A stretch of 64,000 nucleotides of DNA from Selenomonas sputigena ATCC 35185 (GCF_000208405.1 NC_015437.1:1791501-1855500), one strand, 5' to 3'; positions 25,417-34,022 are shown, counted from the first letter of the stretch. Notes: generated from the sequence alone by a model not told the origin. Numbers and translations: made by a program.

Positions 25417-25438
25417 CAGCATCTGGAGAAAGCTCTGC

Positions 25439-26752
25439 TTAGAAGAAGTATTCGAGGCGCGTGAAGAACTTGTTCACACCATCCTGATTTCTCTTCGCCA
25501 AGTCCTTACCATTGAAGTAAATCATCGAGCCGACAACATTCTTGGCGAACGTATACTGACCGCCAACTTCCCAGCCCTTAGTATTCCAAGGCGCCCCATC
25601 GAACGTCGGCGCAAATGCCACAGCACCGCCAACATAGCGATAAGCTGCATAGAGACCGAAGGTACGGGCATTTTCTGGCTCTGCGCCCTTGTAGCCAAGC
25701 TCGATATTATAAGCTTTCATGCCATCCCTTCCGGCAAGATATGCTTTTCCTTCATCGCTGGTATTCTTCCAATATCCACCGGAGAGGTATACCGTGTCAA
25801 CCGGCTTCCACGTCGCGCCAACTCCCCAAATGTCGCTGGCATCGTGCATCTCAAAAGCAGTATTCAGAACCGCTTTCTGATGAATGCGCACATACTCTGC
25901 CGCGATATCGAATTTCTCAGAGGGCATCCATTTGAGGTTCACCATCTGCACGTCTGCAGTCGCACTCCCATGAAACCACAGATTTCTTCGGGCATCCTGA
26001 ACACTATCCTTCACGCCTTCAGCATCTTCCAAATCCCAACGACCAGCAAACAATGTGCCTGCGAATTTCGTTCCCTCACCGAAGGTCACGGACGCACCCG
26101 CCAAGTCATCATCAATCAACATTCCCTGCTCCGTGAGAATAGGCATCTTGCCAGCACGGATCACCGTCGTTCCGTAATTTCCCTCGACATAGGCGCGCTT
26201 GAGTTCGACAGATCCAGAATCACCCTTGTCCTCTTTCGCATCCCACGTCGCATCGAGACGAGCCTTGACCTTCCAATGGTCGTTGACCGTGGCCTCCGGC
26301 TCAAGGCGAAACACCAGCTCATTGGTCGTATCTGCGTCAGCCGCGTCCTCTGCCTTCTGACGCTCGTAGGTGTACTGCAGTTCGCCCGTCCACTTGACGT
26401 TGTCAATGCGGCTTTCGAGATTCGAGACGCGAACGCCGAGATTGTTGAGCTCCTCACTGAATTCAGCGGCAAGACGATCGATCATGGCCTTCTGCTGCGC
26501 ATTGACCTGATCCTCTTTCGCCATGGCCTTTGCGACCATCTGTGCCATCTCATAGCGCGTGATCTCATTCTGACCACGATACGTACCGTCACCATAGCCT
26601 TCAATGACACCTTCATCCGCCAATTCGGCAACAGCATCATACGCCCAATGGTCGGCAGGTACATCACTGAACGGATTCGCTGCCGCGAACGTCGTCGAGG
26701 CCGCGCCGACGACGAGCGCTGTCGTAAGCGCTGCTGTAAGTGTCTTCTTCAT
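25439..26752 (-). CDS. SLH-domain outer-membrane porin (Mep45/OmpM-like)
   Basis: 437 residues: signal peptide (MKKTLTAALTTALVVGAAST, cleaved near AFA/AAN), one SLH domain (about 26-80: PFSDVPADHWAYDAVAELAD, then GYGDGTYRGQNEITRYEMA), a short coiled coil, then a beta-barrel of about 320 residues ending in EYFF with a terminal Phe. In Negativicutes such proteins are major porins and tether the outer membrane to polyamine-modified peptidoglycan through the SLH domain. Start: ATG at 26752 after AAAGGAGGAG. The frame is open further upstream, but the signal peptide fixes the start. Monocistronic, with promoter and terminator. Confidence 0.95.
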   Translation of the reverse strand: MKKTLTAALTTALVVGAASTTFAAANPFSDVPADHWAYDAVAELADEGVIEGYGDGTYRGQNEITRYEMAQMVAKAMAKEDQVNAQQKAMIDRLAAEFSEELNNLGVRVSNLESRIDNVKWTGELQYTYERQKAEDAADADTTNELVFRLEPEATVNDHWKVKARLDATWDAKEDKGDSGSVELKRAYVEGNYGTTVIRAGKMPILTEQGMLIDDDLAGASVTFGEGTKFAGTLFAGRWDLEDAEGVKDSVQDARRNLWFHGSATADVQMVNLKWMPSEKFDIAAEYVRIHQKAVLNTAFEMHDASDIWGVGATWKPVDTVYLSGGYWKNTSDEGKAYLAGRDGMKAYNIELGYKGAEPENARTFGLYAAYRYVGGAVAFAPTFDGAPWNTKGWEVGGQYTFAKNVVGSMIYFNGKDLAKRNQDGVNKFFTRLEYFF

Positions 26753-26865
26753 GAGAGACTCCTCCTTTTGAAATAAATGAATCTTGAACATCCTGCAAAG
26801 GAGTGAGGAATTCCTCAGAGTATCCATGTTTCCTCAAGCAATCCTCAAGCCCTTTGCTAGTGAGA

Positions 26866-26894
26866 ATGATATCATATATCATAAATGAAAGCAA
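26866..26894 (-). promoter_or_regulatory. Promoter of the SLH porin gene
   Basis: Reverse strand TTGCTT, 17-nt spacer, TATCAT, leaving a leader of roughly 107 nt. The leader carries three TGAGGA copies and the palindrome GAGGAATTCCTC near 26,808-26,820. The rest of the gap to 27,027 holds no gene or clear signal. Confidence 0.65.
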
Positions 26895-27027
26895 CATGAA
26901 AATGAGCAAGATTCATAAGTTAGGACTCTTTCACCAAAATAGATATTTTCCTCTACCATATTCCCCTCTTCGGATGAAGCACACGCGCAGAAATTCACTT
27001 CGCCAGCGTTGTGAGTTACGCTTCCGT

Positions 27028-27071
27028 AAAAACAGCTGCTGCATGAAGCTGTTTTCGCTTCATGCAGCAGC
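27028..27071 (-). terminator. Strong terminator after the DUF6056-type gene
   Basis: Perfect 15-bp stem GCTGCTGCATGAAGC / GCTTCATGCAGCAGC around a 7-nt loop; on the reverse strand TGTTTTTACG follows. It begins 14 nt after the stop codon of the upstream gene. Confidence 0.88.
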
Positions 27072-27084
27072 CTTGCTTATTTCA

Positions 27085-28752
27085 TTATCGTTCCACACGA
27101 ATGTCCTTGATGCCGTAATACTGGCAGAGGCCGTCCTTCGTCACGCCGTTGTCAAAGTCGACGAAGAAGACGTGGCGCAGAGCGCGATTTTTCAAAAGAA
27201 TGGGTTTCATATAGGCGATCTCCTCGCCATTTTCTGCTGCCTGTTTGACGATGGCGAGGCGCACGTCGTTCTCCTGCTGCATCGCCGCCGTGATGAAGAG
27301 CGCAGCGGTCATCGTGAAGATGCCGATGGCTAGAGATCCTGCCAGGAGCGTCCTCTTCGCGCGATTCCACAGGCAGTCGCGGACGATGGGATCGCGCAGC
27401 ACGGCACAGGCGCCGATAAGAATCATGGCGACGGAGCTGAAAGTCGCCCGCGCCGGAAATGTCGGCGCGGCAATCATGACGAAGTTGTTGAAAAGCGCCA
27501 ATACGATGAGGAACGCCGCATACCGTGCTGCAGGAAAAGCATGGAGCACACTGCGCCACGGAACCGTTCGAGCACTGGCAAGCGTTTCATGCGAGAAGCC
27601 CAAAGCACGCTTCAGGAGACTGTAGAAGAAGAAGATCGCGAGCCAATAGATCGCCATCTCCTCGAATCCCGCCATGACATTGGCAAAGTGCTCGACGGTG
27701 CGCGGCTTATCAAGCCCCAGCGGTGCGAGCACATGGGCGACGAGGAAATCGCGCAGAGCAGCGGCAAAGAAACTGCCGTTGAAATAAGAAACGACGAGCA
27801 GAACAATGACGGCAAGGCAAAGCATCCTGCCCCAGCCAAAAGCTTGCCTGGGAGGTTCCGGCTTCTCACCGCCAGCCCTTGCACCCTCCGCAAGATGCAG
27901 TCGATAGATCCGTCCCGCAGCGATCAGCAGCAAGATGACGGGCAGGAGATAAAGTACCATCTCACCGTTTCCTGCAAACTGGTTGCCGATGTGGATGAGA
28001 ATTCCCTTGCCGCTTCCCTGCGCGTCGTAGCGCACGAAATTGCCGGGCGCCGCCACGAGCAGCACGAGTCCTGCGAGTGCGCCGAAAGCCCCCGCCGGCA
28101 TCCAAAGGGGCAAGGCACCCTTGCGTTTCGCCTGCCAAGAAATCCCCGCCGCCAATACGAACACCGTCACGGCAAGATTTTCCACCGACCATCCCGCCAG
28201 GACGCCGAGCGCGAACATCGGCGCGATGAGCCAATGTCTTGCAGGCATATCGCTCTTATCGATTTTTTTGAAATGAAGATTGTACGGCACGAAAAAGAGG
28301 GCGACGATCGCCCCCGTCCACAAGTAGACGGCAGCGCCGCATTTCCAAACAGCCACCTCGCCAAAATGCGGGAACGAGAGCCAGGCAAGAATCCCCATGG
28401 CAGCAAAAATGCCCGGCTCCTGCCAGAAGCGTCCATCGCGCCGCGCATGGATTGTCAGCAATACGATGAACACAAGGAACATCAAGGCGTTGGCAACGTC
28501 GAAGATCCCTTTGCCCAAAAGGAGAAAGACGTCGAGAAAGAAGAATGCTGCCATGCGTCCGCCATGCAGCAGGTAATGACGCTGCAAAGATTCCATGACG
28601 TCCGAAAGAGAAGCGATGTGCCGCCCCGTCTGCCAGATCATCGAATAGTCATAGTCGTCGCGATGCAGCGGCATGAGATGATTGAGCGCATACATCAGCG
28701 CAAAGATTCCCGCCGCCACAAGAACCGTCTGCCAGCATCTTCCTCTCGTCAT
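27085..28752 (-). CDS. Polytopic membrane protein, DUF6056/glucosyltransferase-like
   Basis: 555 residues with about eleven to twelve hydrophobic segments. The first loop, MPLHRDDYDYSMIWQTG followed by SLSDVMESLQRHYLLHGGR, has the acidic DDYDYS pattern typical of DUF6056-type proteins, which resemble GT-C glycosyltransferases; the family call rests on my reading of this loop. It probably handles lipid-linked sugars in the membrane. No other catalytic motif is recognised. Its start overlaps the upstream deacetylase gene by 4 nt, so the two are coupled. Confidence 0.72.
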   Translation of the reverse strand: MTRGRCWQTVLVAAGIFALMYALNHLMPLHRDDYDYSMIWQTGRHIASLSDVMESLQRHYLLHGGRMAAFFFLDVFLLLGKGIFDVANALMFLVFIVLLTIHARRDGRFWQEPGIFAAMGILAWLSFPHFGEVAVWKCGAAVYLWTGAIVALFFVPYNLHFKKIDKSDMPARHWLIAPMFALGVLAGWSVENLAVTVFVLAAGISWQAKRKGALPLWMPAGAFGALAGLVLLVAAPGNFVRYDAQGSGKGILIHIGNQFAGNGEMVLYLLPVILLLIAAGRIYRLHLAEGARAGGEKPEPPRQAFGWGRMLCLAVIVLLVVSYFNGSFFAAALRDFLVAHVLAPLGLDKPRTVEHFANVMAGFEEMAIYWLAIFFFYSLLKRALGFSHETLASARTVPWRSVLHAFPAARYAAFLIVLALFNNFVMIAAPTFPARATFSSVAMILIGACAVLRDPIVRDCLWNRAKRTLLAGSLAIGIFTMTAALFITAAMQQENDVRLAIVKQAAENGEEIAYMKPILLKNRALRHVFFVDFDNGVTKDGLCQYYGIKDIRVER

Positions 28753-29603
28753 GCAATCCTTCCTCCCAATGCCTGAAAGTTCACGATCTCAACGCCCTCT
28801 TCTGCCGCCAGCTTCGCGACCTTCGGCGAGAGGATCGCGCCAAACTCCGCTTCGAAGTCGTGCTGCCAGCCCGAGGCGCGCACGATTTCCTCGTTCGCCG
28901 TGCCCGGATGCATCATGACCTCGGTCACACCTTCTCGAAGGTTCTTGATCGCATGGAGCAACTCCGCCTCATCGACGGCCTCGCCCGCGACGATACCCAC
29001 GAAATGATTGGGCACAGAAATCCCCGCCTTCCTTGCCAGACTCGCGGCGTTCCTCGCGAGGAGCGCGAGTCCGACGCGTCCTGCGAACTGGCCGATGCCG
29101 CCGAACTTTCCGGCAAAGAGCGGCGCAAACGGTGCGCGAAGCGCGGGAATCTTCGCCTCGCGGCAAAGCCCGATGACGATTTCGATGATTCCCGGCAGGA
29201 CGTGCATGTGCTGATGGCTGTCGGCATGATCGAGGGAAAGTCCCGCCGCCTCAAACTTTTTCAGCTGCGCGGCAAGCTCGGCACGCACCTCCGCCAGGTG
29301 CACGCCGCCCTTCGCATAGCGCTTGGAAAAAGCGCCGTAGTTCGGCAAAAAGACGCCGCTTTCATCGACGAGCGACGGAATCTCCTCGGGCGGCAGGACG
29401 GGAAAACCATCGACCAGCGTGAAGTGTATGCCGAGACCGAGTTTCGGCAGGCGACGCACGCGCTCCGCTGCGTCCTCGAACGCCGCAGCGCCCGCCATCA
29501 GCGTCGCCGAACGCAGTACGCCCATCTCGACACCCTTTTCCACCGCCTCATTGATGCGCACATGGCGACCGAAATCATCGGCATTGACGATCATCCGCTT
29601 CAA
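28749..29603 (-). CDS. YdjC/ChbG-family carbohydrate deacetylase (HpnK-like)
   Basis: 284 residues. MIVNADDFG near the start (metal-binding Asp pair), GIHFTLVDG and DHADSHQHMHVLPG are the deacetylase metal and catalytic sites of the YdjC family. Members remove acetyl groups from N-acetyl-hexosamines; hopanoid-associated HpnK belongs here too. Start: TTG at 29603 (TTG AAG CGG ATG), 5 nt after GAGG; an ATG three codons on is the alternative. Coupled to the polytopic DUF6056-type gene, suggesting joint processing of a membrane-linked glycan. This is inference. Confidence 0.87.
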   Translation of the reverse strand: MKRMIVNADDFGRHVRINEAVEKGVEMGVLRSATLMAGAAAFEDAAERVRRLPKLGLGIHFTLVDGFPVLPPEEIPSLVDESGVFLPNYGAFSKRYAKGGVHLAEVRAELAAQLKKFEAAGLSLDHADSHQHMHVLPGIIEIVIGLCREAKIPALRAPFAPLFAGKFGGIGQFAGRVGLALLARNAASLARKAGISVPNHFVGIVAGEAVDEAELLHAIKNLREGVTEVMMHPGTANEEIVRASGWQHDFEAEFGAILSPKVAKLAAEEGVEIVNFQALGGRIA

Positions 29604-29655
29604 TATTTCCTCACATCCATTTCATACAGGACAGATTTTTTCTTCGTACATCTTG

Positions 29656-29685
29656 ATTATACCGCAAGAAGAAGATGTTTTGCAA
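29656..29685 (-). promoter_or_regulatory. Promoter of the deacetylase/DUF6056 pair
   Basis: Reverse strand TTGCAA, 18-nt spacer, TATAAT, about 53 nt before the start codon. Confidence 0.65.
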
Positions 29686-29754
29686 ACGGCAGGGAATCGC
29701 AGGCGAAGGTCGAATATAGAAATATATATGAGAAATTCAAGGGAGGATTCATCC

Positions 29755-30459
29755 GTGACAAAAGAGGATTTTGATGCGCTCGTCGCCCTTGTGCTCGCGA
29801 GCAAGAGGAAACCGCCCGAGGCGCTTTTTGCGAGCGGCTTCGGCGACTGGCATGCGCGCGCACGGCTCGGCCATTTTCTTGCCATGCAGGAAATCGGCAA
29901 AGCACAGGAGGCGCGGGAGCTTTTCTGCTCCGTTCTCGACGAGGACGTCGACGAGAGAAACAGCGAGGATATTGAGGAAAAGGTCTTCGCCCTGCAGCGC
30001 CTCAGCGAAATCGAGCATGCGGCGAAGGAGCACGAAGATGCGCTCGCCCATATAAACCTCGCGATCGAGCTTGCCGAGGAGACGGACTATCTCTACAAGT
30101 TCATCCTGCGCGGCGAACTTTGGGCAGCGCGCTGGAACATCCTGCATGCGATGGGACGCGCCGCCGAAGCCGAAGCCGAATGCGACGAGCGCATCGCCGC
30201 CTACGAGGATATTCCCGTCAAGCACAACAGCTATCTCTATTACGGCTACCGCTTCAAGGCACAGCTCGCCGCCGAGCGCGGCGTCGTCCTCGTCGCAAAG
30301 GACTACATGCACATGGCGCTTCACGAGATGGAGATTCCCGCAGAATACGAAGACGCACTCGAAAAGGCGTTCTCCGCCACGCATGAGAACGCCTCTTGGA
30401 TCTTGAACGAAATCGACCGCGCAACACCGCGCCCCGAGCTTCTTTCTTGGGATATTTAG
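29755..30459 (+). CDS. TPR-like helical protein of unknown function
   Basis: 234 residues, almost wholly alpha-helical, with Ala/Leu patterns like tetratricopeptide repeats (for example HEDALAHINLAIELAEE). No signal peptide or membrane segment, so probably a cytoplasmic interaction protein. Start: GTG at 29755, 8 nt after GGGAGG. An ATG 27 nt upstream is in frame but has no ribosome site. It lies alone, divergent from the deacetylase and convergent with tadA. Confidence 0.8.
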   Translation: MTKEDFDALVALVLASKRKPPEALFASGFGDWHARARLGHFLAMQEIGKAQEARELFCSVLDEDVDERNSEDIEEKVFALQRLSEIEHAAKEHEDALAHINLAIELAEETDYLYKFILRGELWAARWNILHAMGRAAEAEAECDERIAAYEDIPVKHNSYLYYGYRFKAQLAAERGVVLVAKDYMHMALHEMEIPAEYEDALEKAFSATHENASWILNEIDRATPRPELLSWDI

Positions 30460-30468
30460 GGCACCCGA

Positions 30469-30975
30469 TCACTCGGGCGCATCGAACGCTTGATTCGCAC
30501 ACTTCTTCAAAGCACTGCTTTTTTTGCGCCGCTGCCCGAAGAATCGCTTCATGATGGCTCTGCATTCGTCCTCTAGGACGCCTGCACGCATCTCCAGCTG
30601 ATGGTTGAGCGCGGGATGGCGGACGATGTTGAAAAGCGACTCACACGCGCCCGCCTTTGCGTCCGTCGCACCGTAGACGACGCGATCGACGCGGCTCATG
30701 ACGAGCGCGCCCGCACACATCGGGCAAGGCTCGATCGTAACGTAGAGCGTCAGCCCCGAAAGACGCCAGCGGCCAAGCTTCCTCGCCGCTTCCTGCAGGG
30801 CGATGATCTCGGCATGTGCTGTGCCATCGTGCCAGGTTTCGCGCATATTGTGCGCACGCGCGACGACCGTGCCATCCGCATCGACGAGCACGGCGCCGAT
30901 GGGCACCTCGCCCGCCTGGAAAGCCTCCTGCGCCTCCTTGAGCGCCTCCTTCATAAAAGCGATGTCATCCAGCAT
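30469..30975 (-). CDS. tadA: tRNA-specific adenosine deaminase
   Basis: 168 residues. Zinc and catalytic motifs are HAEIIAL and PCPMCAGAL, with the TadA-typical YGATDAKAGACESL and LFNIVRHPALNHQLE. It converts A34 to inosine in tRNA-Arg(ACG). Start: ATG at 30975 (MLDDIAFMKEAL), overlapping the end of the upstream 93-residue gene by 11 nt. The ribosome site is weak, so coupling is likely. The C-terminus (FFGQRRKKSSALKKC and on) is slightly longer than usual. Confidence 0.94.
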   Translation of the reverse strand: MLDDIAFMKEALKEAQEAFQAGEVPIGAVLVDADGTVVARAHNMRETWHDGTAHAEIIALQEAARKLGRWRLSGLTLYVTIEPCPMCAGALVMSRVDRVVYGATDAKAGACESLFNIVRHPALNHQLEMRAGVLEDECRAIMKRFFGQRRKKSSALKKCANQAFDAPE

Positions 30976-31246
30976 GGATTCGGCTCGCAAGCCCGCGCAG
31001 GTCGAGCGCCTGCCGGTTCCGATAGAAAAGCGACTGCGTAGCACGGTGCACATCGAGATGGTAGGCGTCCTGCACAGCAGCCTGCTCCTTTTCCTCGCGA
31101 TTCTTCTTATTCTTCTCCATCGCCGACTCGAGCATGCGCTTGAAGTTTTCCTTCTTGTTCCCGCTCTCGCCGTCCTTCGCCTCGCGGCGACGTACATCAT
31201 AGACGGCGCCCTTCATGCGTGCGATCCTTTCAACCTTGTCAATCAT
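30965..31246 (-). CDS. Small charged helical protein, unknown
   Basis: 93 residues, rich in Lys, Arg and Glu (NKKENFKRMLESAMEKNKKN), predicted helical, with a C-terminal HRATQSLFYRNRQALDLRGL stretch. No family recognised. Start: ATG at 31246, 8 nt after AGGAGG; a GTG nine nt upstream lies within the ribosome site. It overlaps tadA by 11 nt, so the two are co-translated. Its genuine coding status rests on the strong ribosome site and the coupling. Confidence 0.72.
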   Translation of the reverse strand: MIDKVERIARMKGAVYDVRRREAKDGESGNKKENFKRMLESAMEKNKKNREEKEQAAVQDAYHLDVHRATQSLFYRNRQALDLRGLASRIHAG

Positions 31247-31341
31247 GGCGGACACCTCCTGAAAATGAAAAAGGATTCCATTAAAGGAAAATCGTTTTCC
31301 CTTATGCTTCTTATATCGTTCAAAATAGTCTGCAACTTAAT

Positions 31342-31368
31342 AAAAAACCTACGTTTCTTAGGCTTTTT
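31342..31368. terminator. Short hairpin with flanking A and T runs
   Basis: AAAAACCTA and TAGGcTTTTT surround a 7-nt loop, a terminator-like shape on both strands, in the divergent gap between the 93-residue gene and the NERD gene. No gene is seen ending here; it could end a short untranslated transcript or attenuate the NERD gene. Confidence 0.4.
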
Positions 31369-31402
31369 GTCTTATTAGATTTCTCCAAGAAAGGAGTCAT
31401 TC

Positions 31403-32098
31403 ATGACCACAGTTCAACCACAAAACACACTTCCTGCCGATACGGCGCAGCTGACCTACCGTTTCCTCGCGGCAGTCTGCCTCATCGTCTTCCTGCTCTG
31501 GCTCGCAGGACTCGTCTTCCTTGAGCCCGATCCCTACGCGCTCTACATCTTCACAGGAATCATTCTCGCCGTCGTCACGCTGGCCGCCGGAAGCAGTGCA
31601 CGCGGACCGAAGGCAGCCACGATGAAAAGTTCGGAAAAAGTCGAATTTCTCAAGAGTCTGCCCGAATCCTTCCAGATCTTCACGAACGTGAGCATCGGCG
31701 TGCGCACGAACCTCGATGCCGTCATCGTCGGGGCGAACGGCGTCTTCATCGTCGACGTCAAGACCCGCTCGGGCAAGATCGAGCCGACGGCAGGCAGCGA
31801 CTGGATTCGTCACAAGGTCGGCAGCAAGGGCACGCCGTATCGCGTGCCGATGAAGAATCCCCTGCAGCAGATGAAGCGCAACATCCGCGAACTGCAGTCG
31901 TATCTCGCCTCCTGCGGCGTTCGCCCGTGGATCGACGGCAGCGTCTGCTTCACGCGTGCAGAATTCGAAGAACAAATCGAGGGCTGCTACACGTCGGAAG
32001 ATGCGGTGCTCGATCATATCAAGAGCTTCCCCGACGAGCATCCGCTGTCCGATGAAGAACAAACGAAGGTTGCCGCAGCGCTTGCGGAACGACTGTAA
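31403..32098 (+). CDS. NERD domain-containing membrane protein
   Basis: 231 residues. Two hydrophobic segments (about 20-43 and 47-63) precede a NERD (nuclease-related) domain: SEKVEFLKSLPESFQIFTNV, then NLDAVIVGANGVFIVDVKTRSGKIE, with Asp, and Asp-Val-Lys in place of the usual Glu-x-Lys. The fold is related to restriction-type nucleases, but activity in NERD proteins is mostly unproven. Start: ATG at 31403 after AAAGGAG. It is monocistronic, convergent with a DUF4352 gene and ends in a shared terminator. Confidence 0.85.
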   Translation: MTTVQPQNTLPADTAQLTYRFLAAVCLIVFLLWLAGLVFLEPDPYALYIFTGIILAVVTLAAGSSARGPKAATMKSSEKVEFLKSLPESFQIFTNVSIGVRTNLDAVIVGANGVFIVDVKTRSGKIEPTAGSDWIRHKVGSKGTPYRVPMKNPLQQMKRNIRELQSYLASCGVRPWIDGSVCFTRAEFEEQIEGCYTSEDAVLDHIKSFPDEHPLSDEEQTKVAAALAERL

Positions 32099-32131
32099 CC
32101 TGCACACGTCAATACTCGCTTTGCGTGCAGG

Positions 32132-32159
32132 AAAAAAGGAGCCGGCCGGCTCCTTTTTT
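32132..32159. terminator. Bidirectional terminator between NERD and DUF4352 genes
   Basis: Perfect 28-nt palindrome: A6-GGAGCCGG followed by its complement CCGGCTCC-T6. It is preceded by a second small hairpin (CCTGCAC...GTGCAGG, 32,099-32,131). It serves two convergent genes and touches the stop codon of the leftward one. Confidence 0.88.
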
Positions 32160-32815
32160 CATATCCCTTTCACGCTTTCCGGCAGATGGAACTTCATCAC
32201 GTCGCCTCCGCCTGCAGGCTGTATCGTCAGCACGGAGGGATGCTCGTCCGCGTCGAGCTCGAAGACGAGGCTCGCCGTCGCCGCTGCACCCGGCGGGATG
32301 TCGACGGCGTTGAACACGGGCGTCTGCCGCGCAGCGAGAGCCGCCATGCCGTCCTTCGATACACTGTGCCGCTCCTGATCGCTGTCCGTGAGCGATATGC
32401 CCTGCGGCACGACGCTCACGGGCTGCTTGTCGGCATTCGCGATCGAAGCCTTGACGATGAGGAACGGCCCATCCTCCTTTGCGCCCTCGATCGATTCGAC
32501 GCGCTTCGCCTCCAAGATCATGACCTGCAGCGAATACGGACTCTTGCCTTCCTTCTTTTCCTTGTCCTTGTCCGCTTCTTCCTTCGCCTTTTCCTGCGCT
32601 TCCTTCACGTCCTTGGCGTCCACAGCGGCCGCTTCTCCGCCATTCGCCGCCTTCCCTTCCTGTGCCTTCTCCTGAGACGATGTGCTCGCCGCCTGCTGCG
32701 AACTGCCTGCAAGAAGCCTTGCACTGCCGCCCGCAAAGAAGAACCAATAGCCGCCAACGCAAAGGACGACAGCCGCCAGCGTGATGGCGGCGAATCTCCC
32801 TGCCAAAGCCTTCAT
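32159..32815 (-). CDS. Secreted or membrane-anchored DUF4352-like protein
   Basis: 218 residues. An N-terminal hydrophobic segment (FAAITLAAVVLCVGGYWFFF) is followed by a Gln/Ala/Lys/Glu-rich low-complexity spacer (about 38-90), then a beta-rich domain resembling the immunoglobulin-like DUF4352 fold (LIVKASIANADKQPVSV, ISLTDSDQERHSVS, IPPGAAATASLVFEL). It is probably exported and anchored, with unknown function. ATG with GGGGAG upstream, own promoter. Confidence 0.75.
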   Translation of the reverse strand: MKALAGRFAAITLAAVVLCVGGYWFFFAGGSARLLAGSSQQAASTSSQEKAQEGKAANGGEAAAVDAKDVKEAQEKAKEEADKDKEKKEGKSPYSLQVMILEAKRVESIEGAKEDGPFLIVKASIANADKQPVSVVPQGISLTDSDQERHSVSKDGMAALAARQTPVFNAVDIPPGAAATASLVFELDADEHPSVLTIQPAGGGDVMKFHLPESVKGI

Positions 32816-32846
32816 ACATCCACTCCCCTTTTTCCACTCTTATGAC

Positions 32847-32876
32847 ATTATATCGTCAAAAAAGCCATTTTCCCAA
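32847..32876 (-). promoter_or_regulatory. Promoter of the DUF4352-like gene
   Basis: Reverse strand TTGGGA, 18-nt spacer, TATAAT, just after the mdh terminator and about 30 nt before the start codon. Confidence 0.6.
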
Positions 32877-32879
32877 AGA

Positions 32880-32910
32880 AAAAGCTCCCGCAAGATGCAG
32901 GAGCTTTTTT
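32880..32910 (-). terminator. Terminator of mdh
   Basis: Hairpin AGCTCCtGCA / TGCgGGAGCT on the reverse strand with a 3-nt loop, flanked by A and T runs, 14 nt after the mdh stop. Confidence 0.88.
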
Positions 32911-32923
32911 GACGTATGAGAGA

Positions 32924-33892
32924 TTACTTCAGCGCATCGCCGAGCTTCGAGTTCGTGTCGCGTGCAGCGGCAACGCTCTCCGCGAACTTCGCCTTCTCCT
33001 CGTCGGAGAACTGAACCTCGATGATCTTCTCGCAGCCGCCCTTGCCGAGGATGACGGGCACGCCGATCGCGAGATCCTTCTCGCCGTACTCGCCGTCCAA
33101 GCCGACGCAGCACGGAATGAGCTTCTTCGCATCGAGAGCGATCGCCTCGACCATCATCGCCGCCGCAGCGCCCGGAGCCATCCATGCGGACGTGCCGAGG
33201 AGCTTCGTGAGCGTTGCGCCGCCGACCTTCGTCTTCTCGACGACGTCCGTCAGCGCTTCCTTCGAGAGGAGCTGCGTCACGGGGACGCCGCGCAGCGTAG
33301 CATGGCTTACGAGCGGAACCATCGTCTTGTCGCTGTGGCCGCCCAGAACCATGCCGTCGATGTCCGTCGGCGTCGCAGGATAGCCGGCTTCCGTCAATGC
33401 GACGGAGAGGTAATAGCGGAAACGGCTGCTGTCGAGCATACCGCCCTGACCGAGGATGCGGTTGCGCGGCAGGCCGGAATCCTTCAGCGCCAAGTACGTC
33501 ATGGCGTCCATCGGGTTGGAGATGATGATGAAGTACGCATCGGGGGAGAACTTCAGAGCCTGATCGACAACGCTCTTGACGATCTTTGCGTTGACGCCGA
33601 TCAGATCCTCGCGGCTCATGCCCGGCTTGCGCGGCATGCCGGACGTGATGACGACGACCTCGGAACCCGCCGTAGGAGCATAGCCGTTCGGATCGTCCGG
33701 CAGAGCCGTGACGCCCTTCACCGTCGTGTCAAAGTTCAGCATGTGAGCCGTCTGCATGATGTCGATGGCCTTGCCTTCAGGCACGCCTTCCTTGATGTCA
33801 ACGAGGACGACCTCGCTGCAGAACGCCTTCGTCGCAAGAACGTTCGCAACGGTAGCTCCGACATTACCTGCACCAACAACTGTTACTTTCAT
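32924..33892 (-). CDS. mdh: Malate dehydrogenase (LDH-like, NAD-dependent)
   Basis: 322 residues. Rossmann start KVTVVGAGNVGATVA; the mobile loop GMPRKPGMSREDL has the two Arg that select malate over lactate; ISNPMDAMTY is the NAD/substrate motif; the catalytic His is in VLGGHSDKTMVP. It reduces oxaloacetate to malate, feeding fumarase and fumarate reductase at the other end of the window. Start: ATG at 33892 after AAAGGAGG; upstream in-frame codons belong to the leader. A leader of about 95 nt follows a strong promoter. Confidence 0.95.
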   Translation of the reverse strand: MKVTVVGAGNVGATVANVLATKAFCSEVVLVDIKEGVPEGKAIDIMQTAHMLNFDTTVKGVTALPDDPNGYAPTAGSEVVVITSGMPRKPGMSREDLIGVNAKIVKSVVDQALKFSPDAYFIIISNPMDAMTYLALKDSGLPRNRILGQGGMLDSSRFRYYLSVALTEAGYPATPTDIDGMVLGGHSDKTMVPLVSHATLRGVPVTQLLSKEALTDVVEKTKVGGATLTKLLGTSAWMAPGAAAAMMVEAIALDAKKLIPCCVGLDGEYGEKDLAIGVPVILGKGGCEKIIEVQFSDEEKAKFAESVAAARDTNSKLGDALK

Positions 33893-33993
33893 GTAAAATC
33901 TGCCTCCTTTGAAATTCGGCGAGGCATCCCCCACTTGCCGGGACGCATCTCCAGTGCTTGGATGATAAATAAAACCCAAGTTCATCGCCTTTG

Positions 33994-34022
33994 ATTATAC
34001 CAAAATTTACAGAAATAATCAA
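33994..34022 (-). promoter_or_regulatory. Sigma-70 promoter of mdh
   Basis: Reverse strand TTGATT, 17-nt spacer, TATAAT, about 100 nt before the mdh ATG. Confidence 0.75.
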
